Source: Acheta domesticus (taxonomy: Eukaryota; Arthropoda; Insecta; Orthoptera; Gryllidae). From it: 64,000 bases of DNA. The translations under genes were made by a program, and so were the position numbers. The notes under the pieces were generated by a model. The model saw only the letters and a list, made by a program, of their open reading frames with translations. It was not told the origin of the DNA and searched no databases. Positions 31,561 to 45,455 of the stretch are shown one piece after another. The stretch is from positions 104,187,271 through 104,251,270 of the forward strand of contig JAHLJT010008756.1 in assembly GCA_031308135.1 (NCBI GenBank). Reading direction: 5' to 3'. The stretch's first letter is position 1, and the number at the start of each line of letters is the position of its first letter.

Positions 31561-32254
31561 GTGCGATGCTCGTTGAGCCAGAACTACGCGGAATGTGTGT
31601 TCGTATCCGTAAGTGGCTGCTGTTGAACAGCTCCTGGCTCTTCCCTGATATGAAACGATCCGCGCGTCACATCATTTCTGGCAAGGGAAGCGGAGAAACG
31701 CGTAGTGTGAAAATGTGAAGTGATTGCGAGAGATGCGGTGTGGCGAAGATGAGACTATTGTAATTATTGTAAACTGTGTTCATTAAGACGTTTGGTAGAT
31801 ATACTAATAAAACAGTACTTTTTCTTGCTCGGATGCCTTGTGGATGTAAATGTGAGCAAAAAATTATTGCGGTGCTTTTAGGTACTAACAAACGTGACGG
31901 CTATCTCTCTAGATAGCGGACGATTGCGATGGATCATATTTAACGAGCTGAGTGCGGCGGTAGAATCTTTTCACATGCATGACGTTCCAACAGTTCGACA
32001 TATCTTCTAAGTCTCTCCTTGTGAGAATGTGATTTCAGTAGTATGTAGCTTGTGAATTGTAACATTTAAATATGCTGGAAACACCCCCAGACGATATTCA
32101 TTTTAGGTGAAAATCGATTTACGATAACAACCGCCTCCCAGCGGGACTTCTGCGGCACATGTACCTTAACGTTACGACCCGCATACGTTTTCCCGGCAAC
32201 TCGTTTTGTTTACAGCCTTGTCCGGGGTGTTCTTCCTACGTGCCAAGATGTGAG

Positions 32255-32500
32255 CATCGTTTCTGGCTACCGCGTTTCCCCAGCGCCGCCCCGGGGGCTC
32301 TCGGCCGAAAGAGGCACACGGAGCTCGTTGTGGACCTCCCGCCAGCGATGCCCGCCGCGATAGCACCGCCGACGCCGACGCCGACGCCGTCGACACAGGC
32401 AGGCGTCTCCGCCGCCGCGGGCCCGGCGCCTGCTCGCCGCCTGTCGCCACCACTCCCCGCTGCTTCCATCTTCAACGTCTCCTCTCCCTTCTCTTCCTGA
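32255..32500. other. GC-rich island with GACGCC triplets
   Basis: Contains CCGACGCCGACGCCGACGCC at about 32372-32392. A LINE tail begins about 20 bp after the island. Frames are compositional. Confidence 0.6.
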
Positions 32501-32519
32501 TGCTTTCCTGCGTGGAAAG

Positions 32520-32721
32520 AAATTCAAAGTCGATTAGGGAAACCTGCATATTTCGGCAGAGCGTATCACATGCACATAATTCAGTCAAGAACTCAGAAAA
32601 CGGACGTTGAGAAATATTCATTCGCGAATCGAACTATTAGAGACTGGAACGGTTTTCCTGTGGCGATCTTTGATCCCTTTCCTCCAAGCCTGAGTAAATT
32701 TAAAAATAAATTAGTTTCATA
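32520..32721 (+). pseudogene. LINE C-terminal fragment
   Basis: About 66 codons open to a TAG near 32721. They read QSRLGKPAYFGRAYHMHI, then TQKTDVEKYSFANRTIRDWN and GFPVAIFDPFPPSLSKFKN. The TD..KYSF.NRTIRDWN..P signature is typical of the extreme C-terminus of a group of insect non-LTR retrotransposon polyproteins. The 5' part is absent, as expected of a 5'-truncated LINE insertion. The AT-rich sequence after the stop would be its 3' UTR. Confidence 0.65.
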
Positions 32722-32804
32722 GATGTTGATACGTGTATTATAAAAATGTTTAATACTATTAATTTACTAGCCTATTATATAAAGTAAGTTGTATTATAAT
32801 TATT

Positions 32805-32965
32805 AATTATGTGCAGTGGCGTGCAGTAAGTGTAGTGGAGTGCAGTGGAGGGCAGTGTAGTGGCGTTGTGAAGTTGAGGAAAAAGAATGTGTAAGAAAGA
32901 CATTACAGCACAGTGATCAACAGTGCGGTGAAGTAAAGTGTGGTGAATTGGAGTGCTACGAAAGC
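32805..32965. repeat. GTGCAGTGGA-type degenerate minisatellite
   Basis: Repeated GTGCAGTGG, GTGTAGTGG and GTGCGGTGAA words on one strand, at roughly 10-bp spacing near 32813-32870 and more scattered to 32965. Confidence 0.6.
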
Positions 32966-33109
32966 TCGCACGGTGAAAGGTTCACGTTAATATGTAAAGT
33001 TTGTAAATTTTATAAAATTGTAAAGTTATGTAATGTTAAATTATTGTATTCTGCCACCAAGTCCTCAAACTTAATTTCAGAATTAGTAATAAATCTAAAC
33101 TAATCTTAT

Positions 33110-33330
33110 ACTCATGCTCGTCCACCTCCACCACTACCAAACACTCCTCCTCCTCAACATTTTTCTTCCATTCCTTCTTCCTTGTTTCTTCCTCTTCTCT
33201 CCTCTTCTTTGTACTTCTGCTGTTCTTCACGTCTTTCACCACCAAACCCCGTGCCCTGCCTACTCTTCTCACCTCCACTCTCCTCTTCTCCTTCTCCAAA
33301 CTCCTCCTACATCCTCCTCGACATCGGAAA
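33110..33330. repeat. Polypyrimidine tract
   Basis: TTCC/CTCC-rich strand (for example CTTCCTCTTCTCTCCTCTTC). The Lys/Glu/Arg-rich reverse frame is a by-product. Confidence 0.75.
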
Positions 33331-33334
33331 TGCT

Positions 33335-36300
33335 ATCAAATGCATCTCCTCCTTCTGTTCTTGTGACACCCTGGCAATTAACACAAAATAAATGGTTTAA
33401 TATTGCAGCATTTTAACTAGCTTTTATGTTAGGTCTCTGAAAACGCGCAAATAATATTGTGAATGAAATAGCTGACAAGGAAAAATAGTTGGATACTATA
33501 AAACCAAAGACAGACATCCTTAAAAGGTATATGGTTGACATGAAGATTTTCATCAAACGTTCCATTCTCAATGCGAGGCAAGCACAACTCATATTTGAAG
33601 CTCACGAGAATCAAGGCCTTCACAATATCTGGGGCTTTTTCATTTCGCTGTGCCAGGCGCAAAGAGATCTTTCTTGTATCTTCGGATCGGTCACTGCTAC
33701 TTCTACGTAACAGATTTCATTGCTGCAATGACTGTCCCATGCCCTGCCTGCGATACCTGCAGGACAGATCTTACCGTGAAAACTCCTTTCCTGCTCTGTG
33801 GAAAGGGACAGCCACCAAAGATATCAAGTTACCGCCTCTATAGGAGAGAGACTTGTTAACTACAAGTCCTTTTTATACAAACTTTTTAGCTTCTAAGGGA
33901 AAATGGAATTTACTGTCTAATATGAGAGAAGAGGATTTTATCAAATAAATGGATTTTATTTATTACATTTTAAAGTGTTTATCTCATTCTTTTTCTGTCA
34001 GATCTTCCTTTTGCATCTAGACATGATGATTATGCACAATTGGTTTTCATTAAGCATTTTTCTTTGTATTTTAAAAATGTTTTAGTTTGACACCATAACA
34101 GTGCATAAAATAATGCTCTGATAATATGATGCGGGTGGCAATGACCGTATAGGTCTCTAAATCTCATCTTCACCATCATCATCCCACCTCCTCGCACTTT
34201 TCTACCACTTTTAAACACTGCCACCAGTACTATAATTTCCTCTATCATCTTGTGGATACTATTATCTGAATCATTTTTTCTACAATAATTCTTCAAACAC
34301 CATTTAATTTCCCCCAAAAAAGTTTTTACTTCAATTATCTTCTTTCCTTTACAGCTACATGTGATTGTCATATCTTTGAATGTAAGTTTGGCTTTATTTC
34401 TATTTCCTCTAATATTCGAAAAAATACGTTGAAATAGCTAAACCAATTGAAATAGCACCCTTCATGGTTGCCCGGATCCAACAGAATCTTCACAACTTGC
34501 ACCACTCCTCCATCTTCAACATTCTTCCTGGCATTCTAGTATTTTTGTATTAAATGAACATCAGTGCAATCTCAAAGTGCATTGTTCACTGCAATCATTT
34601 AGAACAGAGTTTAGTGCTAATGAATTTTCAAAGCGTAAAGTGTAATTTGCATTATTAAATCACTTTTGCACACGGCAAAAAGTAAATGATTTGTAAAGAA
34701 TTATGTGAGTTATGCGATTACTTATCAAAGCAAGAATGCATGTAAGGAAATGCAAGTGCCTGTACCTGGTGAACTCTTCACGGGCGATCTTTCTCGGGTG
34801 ATCGGGGTAATTGCAGCTCTTTTAATTATATTAAGGAGTTGCCATTAATTAATTTCTAGTACTCGTTGGATCTTCACAACGAAAAGAATATTGTAGACTG
34901 AAGTTGTCGTAAGACTGTTTAATATTCTTATTGGGTTTGATTCTTCTTTAACCCTACCTCTTATTTTTTCGTGTTTTGATTATGCTACTACATTAATGTA
35001 CTACATTCCATACATTATTTACTCTAGCTATTCGCTGCTTAATCAAATACAACGTTATATGTATTTGAAAAGTTTGAGTTACAATCAGTAGGCGCATTGT
35101 TTTCTAGGAAATTAAAATTTGAAATTGATTTACATTAAGATAAAATTGAAAATTATTTTTGACACAAAAACCATTACACTTTACGTAAAAATAGATAATG
35201 AAATATAGTAGAAAATATCTCTATCAAAGTTTCGATACTTCCGAGAATTATTTTTATTTTTTGGTCTCCCCCCCCGAATTGCCTTGATGTTTTCTGAAAA
35301 GCAAATATATTCTTTTTTTTGCAATAAAGTACTTCATTTATGACAAAACTCTTTTCATTCTAATTCGGAATGATGCCCTTCTTAGCCAGGATTCCACTTG
35401 GCACCTGTTCCTGAGCATTCTATTGGGAACATCGGTGACGGAATGGCTACACCTGGAGTAAAGCGTCACTGCCATCTCAAGGTGGCGAGACTTCTAATCA
35501 CGAGAGTGTTACGTTTCTCACATGCCTTCTTTTTTTTTAATGGTGCTATAGTTTGGTCCTTGGTCTGGCAGCTGCGTAGTACTTGCAATTCTGGCGGACT
35601 CTATAGAAATTATGGAGGACGATATAGTTGCACAACTTAACGGACGCACATTTCATTTCTAGGTTTGTGTGATATGGGATACTTATATGAGTAAATGGGA
35701 GAGTAGAGAAAATTGAAGATATTGTGTCTTTATGTTCTAATTAAACTCTCTCGCTTATTACGAGATCTCACCTGTTTTAAGAAAAAATAAAATAAATTAA
35801 TGAATGAATTTTCATAAATTTTGCCCCTAAATTTTCAAACATGAAATTAAAACTTATGTAGTTTATAAGTATTAAGGTAATGTGCTTATGTGTGTTGAGT
35901 GAGTGTGTTATTAGTAAATATATTAAGAGTAATTCAGTCGATCAAAAAGTGATTGTCGCAAATTTATAATGCAATTATTTGAAACTGCGCGATGTTCTCG
36001 TGGCATTCAGGAGACGATTCGTGTTTGTACAAAATAGCCAGTAGGTTATATCCCTCTGTCAAAAAATGGAAGAATTATTCTTTTTTCGAGCCGCATCGCC
36101 ACAATATCTCCTTTTTTAATTCTATTTTTTATTAAAAAATATTATCTGCAATTTGTAAAAAAATTCAAAAAGAAAATAACATTATATTTATACAACAATA
36201 TTTTCACTCTGAGACTGTAGCTGTGTTCTTTTCAATGAACTCCACACGCACTTTCCAAACATATTGATACTACTAGTTAGCAACAGGAGAAATTAAATTA

Positions 36301-38475
36301 TTCACTTTCATAATGTGATTAATACATACAAACCCCAAACATTTGAATGTCTTGCTTGTTTTTCATCCGCTGTGTTTACAGTTCCTGGTTTTCCTCGAAG
36401 ATTAATAAACAAATTATGGCCACTGACACTTGGGTCAGGCAACATTTCTTTTTATGGGAAAAGCATTGCTTTTGATGATTGCTGAATCCAATATATTAGT
36501 TAATGTCATATAGTTACACATCTTACATTACATTCAGTCACTATTAAAAACGTGTTTGCTTATCACTATTAACAAGTTTGGATACTTTCTTGTGGTAACA
36601 CACGACGGAATACACATACAGTAATAAAATACAAAATGAAATTCTTTGATCTCGTCGCGATGTATTTTATAAAATAGGCGCGCCGATTAGTGTTTTTTGT
36701 CGTTCGATGTCACTGCGGAAGGCGCGTGAACACAGTGCTGTTACCCAAATATTATGCAAGCGCCCATAGTTTGGTTTTCTATGAAACAAGATACATTTTA
36801 AGTGAAGATTATTGTCAGTAAGTTCTTGATAGACTTTTGTAGTATTATTTATTCAAAAGCACAAAATATATAGTATTCTGATTAATTCAAATAGATTTTC
36901 ACTAAGAAGGCAGCTCGTGGTACCTTGAGCCACTTTATTGCCTTGTACCGCGGGCCTCCTACAAACTTCAAAAAATCCAAAATTAATAATAACGTAAAAG
37001 ATACAAGGGCAATGAGCTTTTAGATTTCTTCTTTTTACATACAAGTATGTACTTGCGTGATGAATGTTTGTGCAGTAATGCAAAGGAAACGACCGTTCAA
37101 GGAGATGAATACCCAAGATTTATCACAGGAGTTGAGGCTTCGGTCGTATTACAATTAGAAACCAATGCTAATACCAAAAACCTCTATTTTGCTACCTCGC
37201 TCCATCATCATTGGATAAACTTGTAACTACGAGCACATCGCCACAATCGGTTGAAGTTCGTTACCAAAAGCTGGACAGAAAGTCAGTGGAATTAAATCTC
37301 CAGAGATAAACACATTTGAAGCGCGAATACCTAGAATAACGAAATCATGCCTAATTTCAATCTAAGAGCATGAGTAGAACATAAACATCCTCTTGCAAAT
37401 GGAGAAAAAAGACGTGAAAGGGAAGTTATTCGAAACTGATACAAGTATTTTAGGTAGAACTTATATTCCGTAATAAATTTACACATGCTTTCCTGTGTTT
37501 ACCATTCATGAATATTCTGTATGTTTTCCTAATTCCTTGTCCGTAATAAGAAGGGTGACCATAAATACAACGTACAAGAGTATCTTTTATATTTAACCGC
37601 TCTGAAATATTTAAATCAACGTTTGTAAATGAAAAATTAAGTGGAAAATTTTGAACAATTACGATAATAAAAGAAAATTTTCGATTTTCATTACAGCACA
37701 AACATACAAATTCCCTTCAAGAAAGAAGCATTTTGTGACCCAAGGTGCAAGGGTCTCCCTTCTACTTTAAGCATCTTCAAAAATTCGTCTGACTATTGAA
37801 ATAGTTCATTTGTTACTAGAAGCCGTAGTTTTCGCGTATATGTATAAGGAGAATTCGAAACTTTATTATGTATACAAGTATATTTATGATTTTCTTTATT
37901 CAATTACTTTTTTATTTTTCCATGATATGACTCACCATTTTTTGTGGTTGTTGTTAGTATTGTTGCTAACGCAAAGATTTTATTTTCTAAATACACAAAG
38001 AGTTTAAAATCTCCTGAAATAAAATTTATTCAACAGTACCATCTACAATTTGAATGTATACAATACAATGTAGAATTCCTTTTGAACAGCCACTTAAAAA
38101 AATACATTTCTATATCATTCAGACTTTTTTGCTTTCTTTCACATTGTGGTAATTGATATAAGTATACTAATGCATGGTACTGAAAGTAAATACATTTTAT
38201 TCGAGCCTTTTCACTAGTAAATAAGTTTAATATATTCTCTTTCACTAAAATTACTGTCGTAGATGTGAATGTCAAAAGGCAGATTCCACCCGCATATTAA
38301 AAAAAAATCCAAGGAAAAATTGTTCGTTTCGAGTCTACTTCCTTTATAAAAAACAAACAAACAGCAAATATATTCAGCTATAGATTTTTGTCATTAAAGG
38401 TTCAAATAATCGCAGGTAAGACCCCTCCAGATGTTTGCATTAAAAATACGCGCAGGTCTTACACGCGAATAACCA
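33335..38475. other. Long AT-rich stretch without a supported gene
   Basis: Two weak traces only. 33420-33860 is less AT-biased and has overlapping 70-90 codon frames without a known domain. 37450-37701 (-) has an 83-codon frame with an internal TTTCAG acceptor-like site. A short reverse-strand stretch near 36385-36470 reads LPDPSVSGHNLF and then INLRGKPGTV, unassigned. Everything else looks non-coding. Confidence 0.4.
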
Positions 38476-38479
38476 CGGT

Positions 38480-38640
38480 CGTTAGCCAGGCATTCCGTTC
38501 CCGGCCATTAGCTCCGTCGCTGCGAACCGTCGCGCCGCTCCGCGCCACGCACTCCACCTGAGCCTTCGCCCCTGGCCTGGCGCCGCATCTGATAGGCGGC
38601 GTGTCCCCGCGACGCGCGTGCGGGCGCGGCCTTTTTATTA
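38480..38640. other. Small GC-rich island
   Basis: Short CGTCGCGCCGCTCCGCGCCA-type block with sharp AT-rich borders. Confidence 0.55.
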
Positions 38641-39119
38641 CTTCCTTGAGCTTACTTCGAACGAAGAGAAAGAGTTGTGACCGTGCGCTGGAAAACGGCA
38701 AATATTCAACAGCAAAACTCTTAAAAATTGTCGGACCCTGGTAACGAAAAAGTCAATAAATGTTTTTTTTATTTTATTGTGGTCTGCCCACCACTGGGCC
38801 CTGTCACTTTTGTTTTCTTAAAACTATGGTATTTACAAAAATAAAAATCCTCCTTTTTCCTCCGGATATACCGGAGAATGGGGGAGGAAGCCACGGGGGA
38901 GTGAAAATTTGTATTAATTTCAGGGTGGGCTATTGCTTGTCTTTATTTGTTTTTATTTTAGGTTGACAGATGTGAATTTTATTTTATTAGGGTGCTCATT
39001 GAGGTGTTGATGGGAGGTTTGCTCTGTTGACGGCAGGATGCTATAGGTTTTTGGGCTATGAAAAATCTTGTTCCCATAAGTATTAAATTACTTCCTCTAA
39101 AATGTTGTGTAGTTAGAAT

Positions 39120-40075
39120 TTATGTTTTGTGGGGCCTTGATACCGAAACATAAATTGACGGCAAAGTTGTCAGTCTGTCCGCCCGTCTATGGTCGGCATT
39201 AACGTCTAAACTATTCAGACAATTTCCTCTAAAACTGATATTCCTCGGTAGATTGCAACGAACACAACGCCCTGTGAGTTTAATGGATATTTTGATTTTT
39301 GAAGATACATTACATGGAGCCTTTATTAAATTTTCAATATTTTCTCAAAAACGACCACTAATTTTTGGATTTAACTTTGTCTTCGGATAGCATAAAGAAG
39401 CTTACAAATCATGCATGTCTGTTTTTTATTGAAATCCCCAATTTTTAGAAAATTTCAAACATTAAAATTTTGTCCGGCGTCTTCCTGTAACCACAATATT
39501 TAAGACAGGGATATTTTCCTTAATAAAATCTGTTTTTAAAATACAGGTCTTGAAATAAGATCCGGTACAATTTTTGGAAAATACGAATAGTTTTTGTGTA
39601 ATTTTGCTTGAAATTTAGACACTTAATTTTTTTTCTCAACAAACAACTCCAAATTTTTCTTTAAATTTTCTTCTCGTATGTATCAAAGAACGATAAAATA
39701 AAGTTATGCTAGCCCCGTTTGCGACGTCTTTTTGTTTTCAAAAACTGCAAAACGTTAACATTGCAGAACTAGACATTTGAATATAGAGATTTCTTTTTTC
39801 AACAAAATCTGCTTCAAACAATAGATCTTTAGGAAACGACACATATTACAATTTGTTTGGAAAAAAAACTAGTCTCTTTCGTGTTTTTGTTCTTGAATGT
39901 AATACAATTTATAAAGAAAATTATTTTTTCAAAACCCGCTCCAAATTTTTCCTTCGCATATTTTCTGCAAATAGAACACGAAATAAAAGAATGGCTCAGG
40001 TCTGATTGTCGTTGAACTTCCTCAATTTTCCAAAACGGCAAAATTTATAAACAAAGCGAAAAAATGTGTGCTTTT
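39120..40075 (+). repeat. NR300 dispersed repeat, about three units
   Basis: Starts GGGGCCTTGATACCGAAACA (39130). It then has the CAGTCTGTCCGCCCGTC motif and GCATTAACGTCTAAACTATT. The unit landmark CTCAAAAACGACCACTAATT is at about 39345, with equivalents near 39630 and 39925. The unit spacing is about 290 bp. The 3' module is diverged. Confidence 0.7.
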
Positions 40076-40559
40076 AATCACGGTTGTTTTTTTTATTTAT
40101 TAAAACTGTTCAGCCCAAAGGCTTTACAAGTGTGTGTTAACATAAAACTAAAAAAAAATAAAAAAATAACATTTAACAACATTATGAATGCAGATCATCA
40201 GATATTAGGGTCCTGCCTGTGCTTTTGGAGATATCGTTAACATACTTGCTTTGTTTTAGTGGGAGTAGAGGGAATGTAGGGAATATAGAAAAGTATTGCT
40301 GGAAAAGTTAGGACTGGCGCATTGTTAGTATACATTATTTAATTATCTGAGGCAATGAAAATTTTGTTTGTGAAAACAGTTTTTTTATTAAAATTTCAAT
40401 ACTAGATTGTAGTTGAGAGACGAAAGGCGAGAGTAACGAGATATTTAATAAGTGATGGAGAAATTTGGGGTATATTTTTAAAACTCATACATTCATTTTT
40501 AGAAGCTGTATTTGGTTGGAATAAGCATTACGGGTCTGGGCACCGTTTGGATATCTCTG

Positions 40560-40790
40560 TTCCCAGTGGCAGGCGCGCCGCGTCGCGTCGCGCCGCGCGG
40601 CAGGGAGCGGGTCGCCGGCCAATTTTCCCGACGCGAAACATCTCGCGCGAAACGGACAAAACGGGGCACAACGGCGCCTCTGTGCCGCGCCGCCGCCTCT
40701 ATCGGCTGGGAAGATCGCCTCGAGAGATGGCGCGGTGGCGACGTGCACTGCGCGAGGTTAAAGTGGGAACAGCCACAAATACGGCCTGGC
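40560..40790. other. GC-rich island
   Basis: GGCGCGCCGCGTCGCGTCGC block. A 127-codon + frame and an 87-codon - frame overlap without domains. Confidence 0.55.
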
Positions 40791-40799
40791 GGAAGGGAA

Positions 40800-43125
40800 G
40801 AGGATCCTATGACGGAGTGACGAATGGAACTCGCAGCTTTACGGGGATGTCTGGAAATTTCGAGATAATGTCAAGAATTAAAATTCAAGTAATTGCTTTG
40901 GTTTTGTTACGACATCAGTACTTCATCTAAAATTCTCTTTCCCTGCATTTATACAGATTACGACTTAGGGTAAATTAAGTTTGATTAACTTTTGTAGCTT
41001 AATTTATAAGTTGCGTTGCTTATCAAATTTAAAATGTGATGCTCTAGTTTGATGACAGTTGAATCAATTACTTAAATTTTCGTATCAACGTTTATTCACA
41101 TGCATCATAAAGTAAGTCGAATATGAACATACTACATCCTCCTAAATGAGTCTTTGGAATTAAATAATCGACTAAAAGTTTTAGTGAAGATATTTTTCAG
41201 TGCTGATTAATGACTTTTTCTAACTTATTTCTTTGGGAGAAGATCAACTATTGAGATTCGATCATAGGCGTACAAAGTCCAAGAGAAGAGGCGGGCAACT
41301 ACATTTCCGGAACCCCTTTTACATGGAACTTTTTGGCTTACATATGACATATTTTACTGGAAAATGGATCTTAAATACTACAAGGAAGATAAAATTTCTA
41401 CTTTAAAGATTTTTCGTTGAAAAATTGACAGTGATGCTAAATGATTTGGAGAGTCCTTTCCCCAAGTATTTAACGATTTTCGAAGAAATCTGGTTAAAAA
41501 TTAGGAATATCAGAAATTTGACATTTTACGAAAGGGCTCTGTCCCTTGTGTACATTCCTATGAATTCGATGTTCAAGTGTAATTGTACACGTTACATTTT
41601 GGGCACCGAAATATCAAATGCAACCCGCAACACATCTTCCATCTGCCCAGTTTGCCATAAGATGTAACATATGCCTTAGCAGACACTAGTTCAACAAGTT
41701 GTGTCGAATTAAAATCACGTAATGTAATATCACACATACGAAGTTCAGAAAAGGCAATGTTGATAGTGCCTAGGATCACAATGCAATTTTGAGATTTTGT
41801 GCCTTTTCAAAATTCCCTGTTTGATTTGAAAACAAAATATAACACATAGTTTCTAAAAATACACATAAAAATATTGACACTGACTACAACAGAATGTTTA
41901 CACAAACAGTGGAACGCACAGAATTACGATTGTATTCGTGTAATATTATCTGTTGTGAATATTTTGCAATTTTCTAAAACGATTCACTCTCTGAAAAGTT
42001 AATAATACCTACGAAAGTCGCACCTTATATTATTTTTTTTTAATTTGCTTATGATGGTCTAATTTTCAAAGAGGGGTGTTATGGGATTCACATAGTAATA
42101 CTCTCTTCAATAACGTAAAGCGTTCACATCAGAAATCTCATATTACTGGATTGTTCTGGAGAGAATTTCTGACGGATCTGTTGATACTATCAGTTGACTT
42201 TAATAGAAGGCCTGAAATATACCTTTGATTCAGTAAGTACTCTCACAGGCAAAATTTAGAGATATATTACACTAACTTGCAATAATATTGGAGATGTACC
42301 TATTAATCTTTTTACTGTACTTTAATCTGTAAATCTCTACATCCAATTTCTATGAATCTTATATTTTCAAAAACAATAATTTTCCATATAAAGGAACTCT
42401 TATTCACATGGACGGATGGTGTTACAGCCAAAATACGTCGAATTCTATCAATTATATGCTTTAAGTAATACTTATATATTTATACTATAATTAAGTGAGC
42501 TTGCAATGGATTTTGTTGTTTGAGCAGTTTAGAGTAGGAGATGGAGTTGTAAAATATTGAAAAATAATTTTGTATTTCTCTGTTCTGAAAGAATATACGT
42601 AAATTGAATGCACAAGTAACATAATATTATAATATATAAGCTATGAAATCCAACTATACAGTGATGCTTTGAACAACATAATTTTGTTTCTGTACACATG
42701 ACCAACTTTGTAAGCGATCGTCAGTTTAAAGGACTCTGCGAATTATTTAGCCGTTTTACTAGTATTTTTGTAACGATTACGTAAAATTATAATCGTAATT
42801 GTTATGCTTCTAACATTTTAGCCCTTTTTCCTCAAATATCGTATCCCTTAATTCAGTAAACTACATCCAAATGCTTGTGAAATGTTATATTACATCTCAA
42901 CATGATGAAACATCTCAAGTATTTTCAAGAAAAGCTGTCGGTTTTTCAATAGGCCGGTACTTATGGATACAGAAAAATGCACGCAACAGAGGTTGGCAAG
43001 CAATACCGAAAATTGATCGTAGCTCTCACCAGTCACAGTGGAAGCCCGGAAGTCTAATAGATGATAATGCGGCAGGGGTTTAGGAGATATGTCAAAAATA
43101 GCACCGAAATATCGAGATGTAAAGC
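40800..43125. other. AT-rich, nothing recognised
   Basis: No coding trace, repeat unit or tRNA-like sequence recognised. Confidence 0.5.
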
Positions 43126-43129
43126 GACT

Positions 43130-43235
43130 TAGGTGTCTTACAGCATCAATTGATGCCATTGAGTGCCTCCGACCGGGTGCCCCTTAGAGTTCGAGTTTCG
43201 ACGGTGGCAAAATTTTCGACACTAGTAACTTAGCT
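43130..43235 (+). mobile_element. SINE-C head fragment
   Basis: CAGCATCAATTGATGCCATT, then GTGCCTCCGACCGGGTGCCC and a damaged B box AGTTCGAGTTTCGACGG, then GGCAAAATTTTCGACACTAG. It matches the head of the 29-kb copy. The body is missing. Confidence 0.7.
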
Positions 43236-43559
43236 TCAAAATCCCCACTTCAAAATTAAATATGTTCTATTGGCGTTTTGCAAAGTACCTCCAAAATTAA
43301 AAGATTAATTTCGAATTCGTAGGCTCTCGAGTTTGGCGACATCAATCACAATACATCCAAGTAAGATTAAATCTTGGAGTGGTTTTCGCTAATGTTTTCC
43401 ACAGACGAACAGACCGATGATTCTGAAGAAACAAATTTTTTAGCATTAGAGAACTCCCAAACGTCAAAATCTTTAAAAAATCTATAAGTTTGCAGAATTG
43501 CGTAACTTACTCTGCGTTTACGATAAAGTAAAAGCTGACCGGCAGAGTATGGTTGTCGC

Positions 43560-43680
43560 GAGGAGTCGTAGGCGGTGCTGCGGCGCACCGGCGAAGGCGC
43601 GAACTAATGCAATCACCGACGCTCCCTGGCTCAGCTAAGGCATCGCGTAACAACCAGAAGTGTGGGCGTATTGCGGTGGA
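43560..43680. other. Small GC-rich patch
   Basis: GGCGGTGCTGCGGCGCACCG core in AT-rich DNA, unassigned. Confidence 0.35.
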
Positions 43681-43689
43681 AAATATTCC

Positions 43690-44475
43690 ATTATCCAAGC
43701 GCCAAAAAATCTAAGCTAGCTACATGCTCTGTGCAATATTTCAATTAAGGCTCATTTCTATTGCTTTTATAAAATCTTTGAATGAAATGCGAAACTAATT
43801 TGAGACAAGCATTCAATATGCAAGAACCGTGATGTTATACCTATTTAAAAATTAATGAAACGCCAAAATTCCTGATAATTATTAGAAGAAATCATAATTG
43901 TCAAAAGTAAAAGAATTCTTGGTCATAAAGGTTTGAATCAATAAATCAAATTACGTTCATAATTGAATTAATTTGCATAATCCACCCCAAAAATACCCAT
44001 AATCCCAATTAATTAAACGTCTTGCAGTCGACAGTCATATACATTTTCAATGCATGAAAAAAAGTTACAATTTCACGCAAAGATACAAACCCAGACAAAG
44101 CACGTCGAATAAAAGCAAATAAATGATACAATTCTTAAAAGAATGTCATTAAATCAAATTTAAAGTGTATCAACCTCCCACACTCGTAATAAAAACACTG
44201 ATTTATTTGAGATTGTGACGTTATGTACCTAACTGTGAAGGTGTGATATTTTCATTTTTCTCATGCATTGAAAGTGCGGTCGACTGAAGACTACGAAACG
44301 TCTGCAAATCTTTTGGGACGATGATAATGAATTTAATGAAGAAAATAATTTGATTAATTTTTCCAATGACTTACGATGAACTGTTTCTTCTGATTATTCG
44401 AATCAACTTTTTAATCGAAGTGAAACATTTAAAATATTACAAATAAAAAAGTTATAAGGCAGACATTAATTTCGC
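43690..44475. other. AT-rich, nothing recognised
   Basis: No feature recognised. Confidence 0.5.
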
Positions 44476-44479
44476 TCAA

Positions 44480-44700
44480 AATGCGGTTTGAATGTTACAT
44501 GTGTCTTAGCGAAGGATTACGGAGCTGCGTCCAAGTAAGCGGACCCCAAGGCTTCGAGAACGAGTCAGGCATGGGGGTTTGCATCAGTACCTGCATTTGT
44601 ATTACCACACCGCCAGGTACCTCATCTAAACATCATTCCATTCGTAATTATTCTTCTCTCATCATCGTTCATCTCTCGTGGGCGTGAGGGGTGTTTAAAC
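44480..44700 (+). mobile_element. SINE-A fragment, degraded
   Basis: GAGTCAGGCATGGGGGTTTG, later CATCATTCCATTCGTAATTA and CTCATCATCGTTCATCTCTC, then GGCGTGAGGGGTG. The order matches the reverse of the 22.7-kb copy body (GAATGACGATGATTGTGAGG). The head is damaged. Confidence 0.5.
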
Positions 44701-44704
44701 AGCG

Positions 44705-45400
44705 TGCGCGGCGAAGCAGCTAAGCACTAACCAGGAGAAATACGGGAAGCAGAAAGTGCGAAATAGAACTCCAATTACCTAAAGCTAAAAAAAATAGTCT
44801 TAGGAGGACATACAACATATAGGACATATAACAGAGGAGGGAACAGCAAGGCAGAGAAAGTTTCTGACGAAAGAGTTAGTAACTGGGTGAAATTATCTAC
44901 TGGATACGGTTGTGCTCTGGGCTTGGTTATTTTTCGTATGTAAATGGTAATTTGGCCTGAATCTGGTACGAATTTGATTTGGGTTATTGTCAACCATGAA
45001 GAAATATACTATTGTTATCTGTTACATCTGTTTCTTTCTGAACAGAACACATCATCTGTCATTATATATGCATTAGAAGGTAATTGCAGAGTGCCAGTAT
45101 TATCATTTGCTCGCACAACCTGCTTTACTGAATGCAGGATGCCTGCATGCAAGTGTTCCAGGCTGGATTGAGGAACTTAATCCTTTTAATTATAAAAAAT
45201 ATTAAACTTTGTGTTTGGATGGCAAACTCTACTGAATGCAAATATTGAATTATTTTTGTTTTCAGGAATTTGTATGTGTTATGTCGTAACGTTGATTAAA
45301 ATGAAAATCTTATCTTTATTAAAGAGAGATGACAAGGTATTATTTGCCATGAAAAACATTGATCCTGAATTAAAGATTGTTATCTGAAAATGACAAAATA
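44705..45400. other. AT-rich, nothing recognised
   Basis: No feature recognised. Confidence 0.5.
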
Positions 45401-45404
45401 CCAG

Positions 45405-45455
45405 AATCTCTCTTTCTCTCCCTCTCTGCCTCCTCTCTCTATCTTTCTCTCTCAG
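45405..45455. repeat. CT-rich microsatellite
   Basis: TCTCTCTTTCTCTCCCTCTC tract continuing in the same style. Confidence 0.8.

Noticed and set aside
33036..33299. Lys/Glu/Arg-rich reverse frame resembling a coiled coil
   Set aside because: Mirror of a polypyrimidine tract on the + strand.
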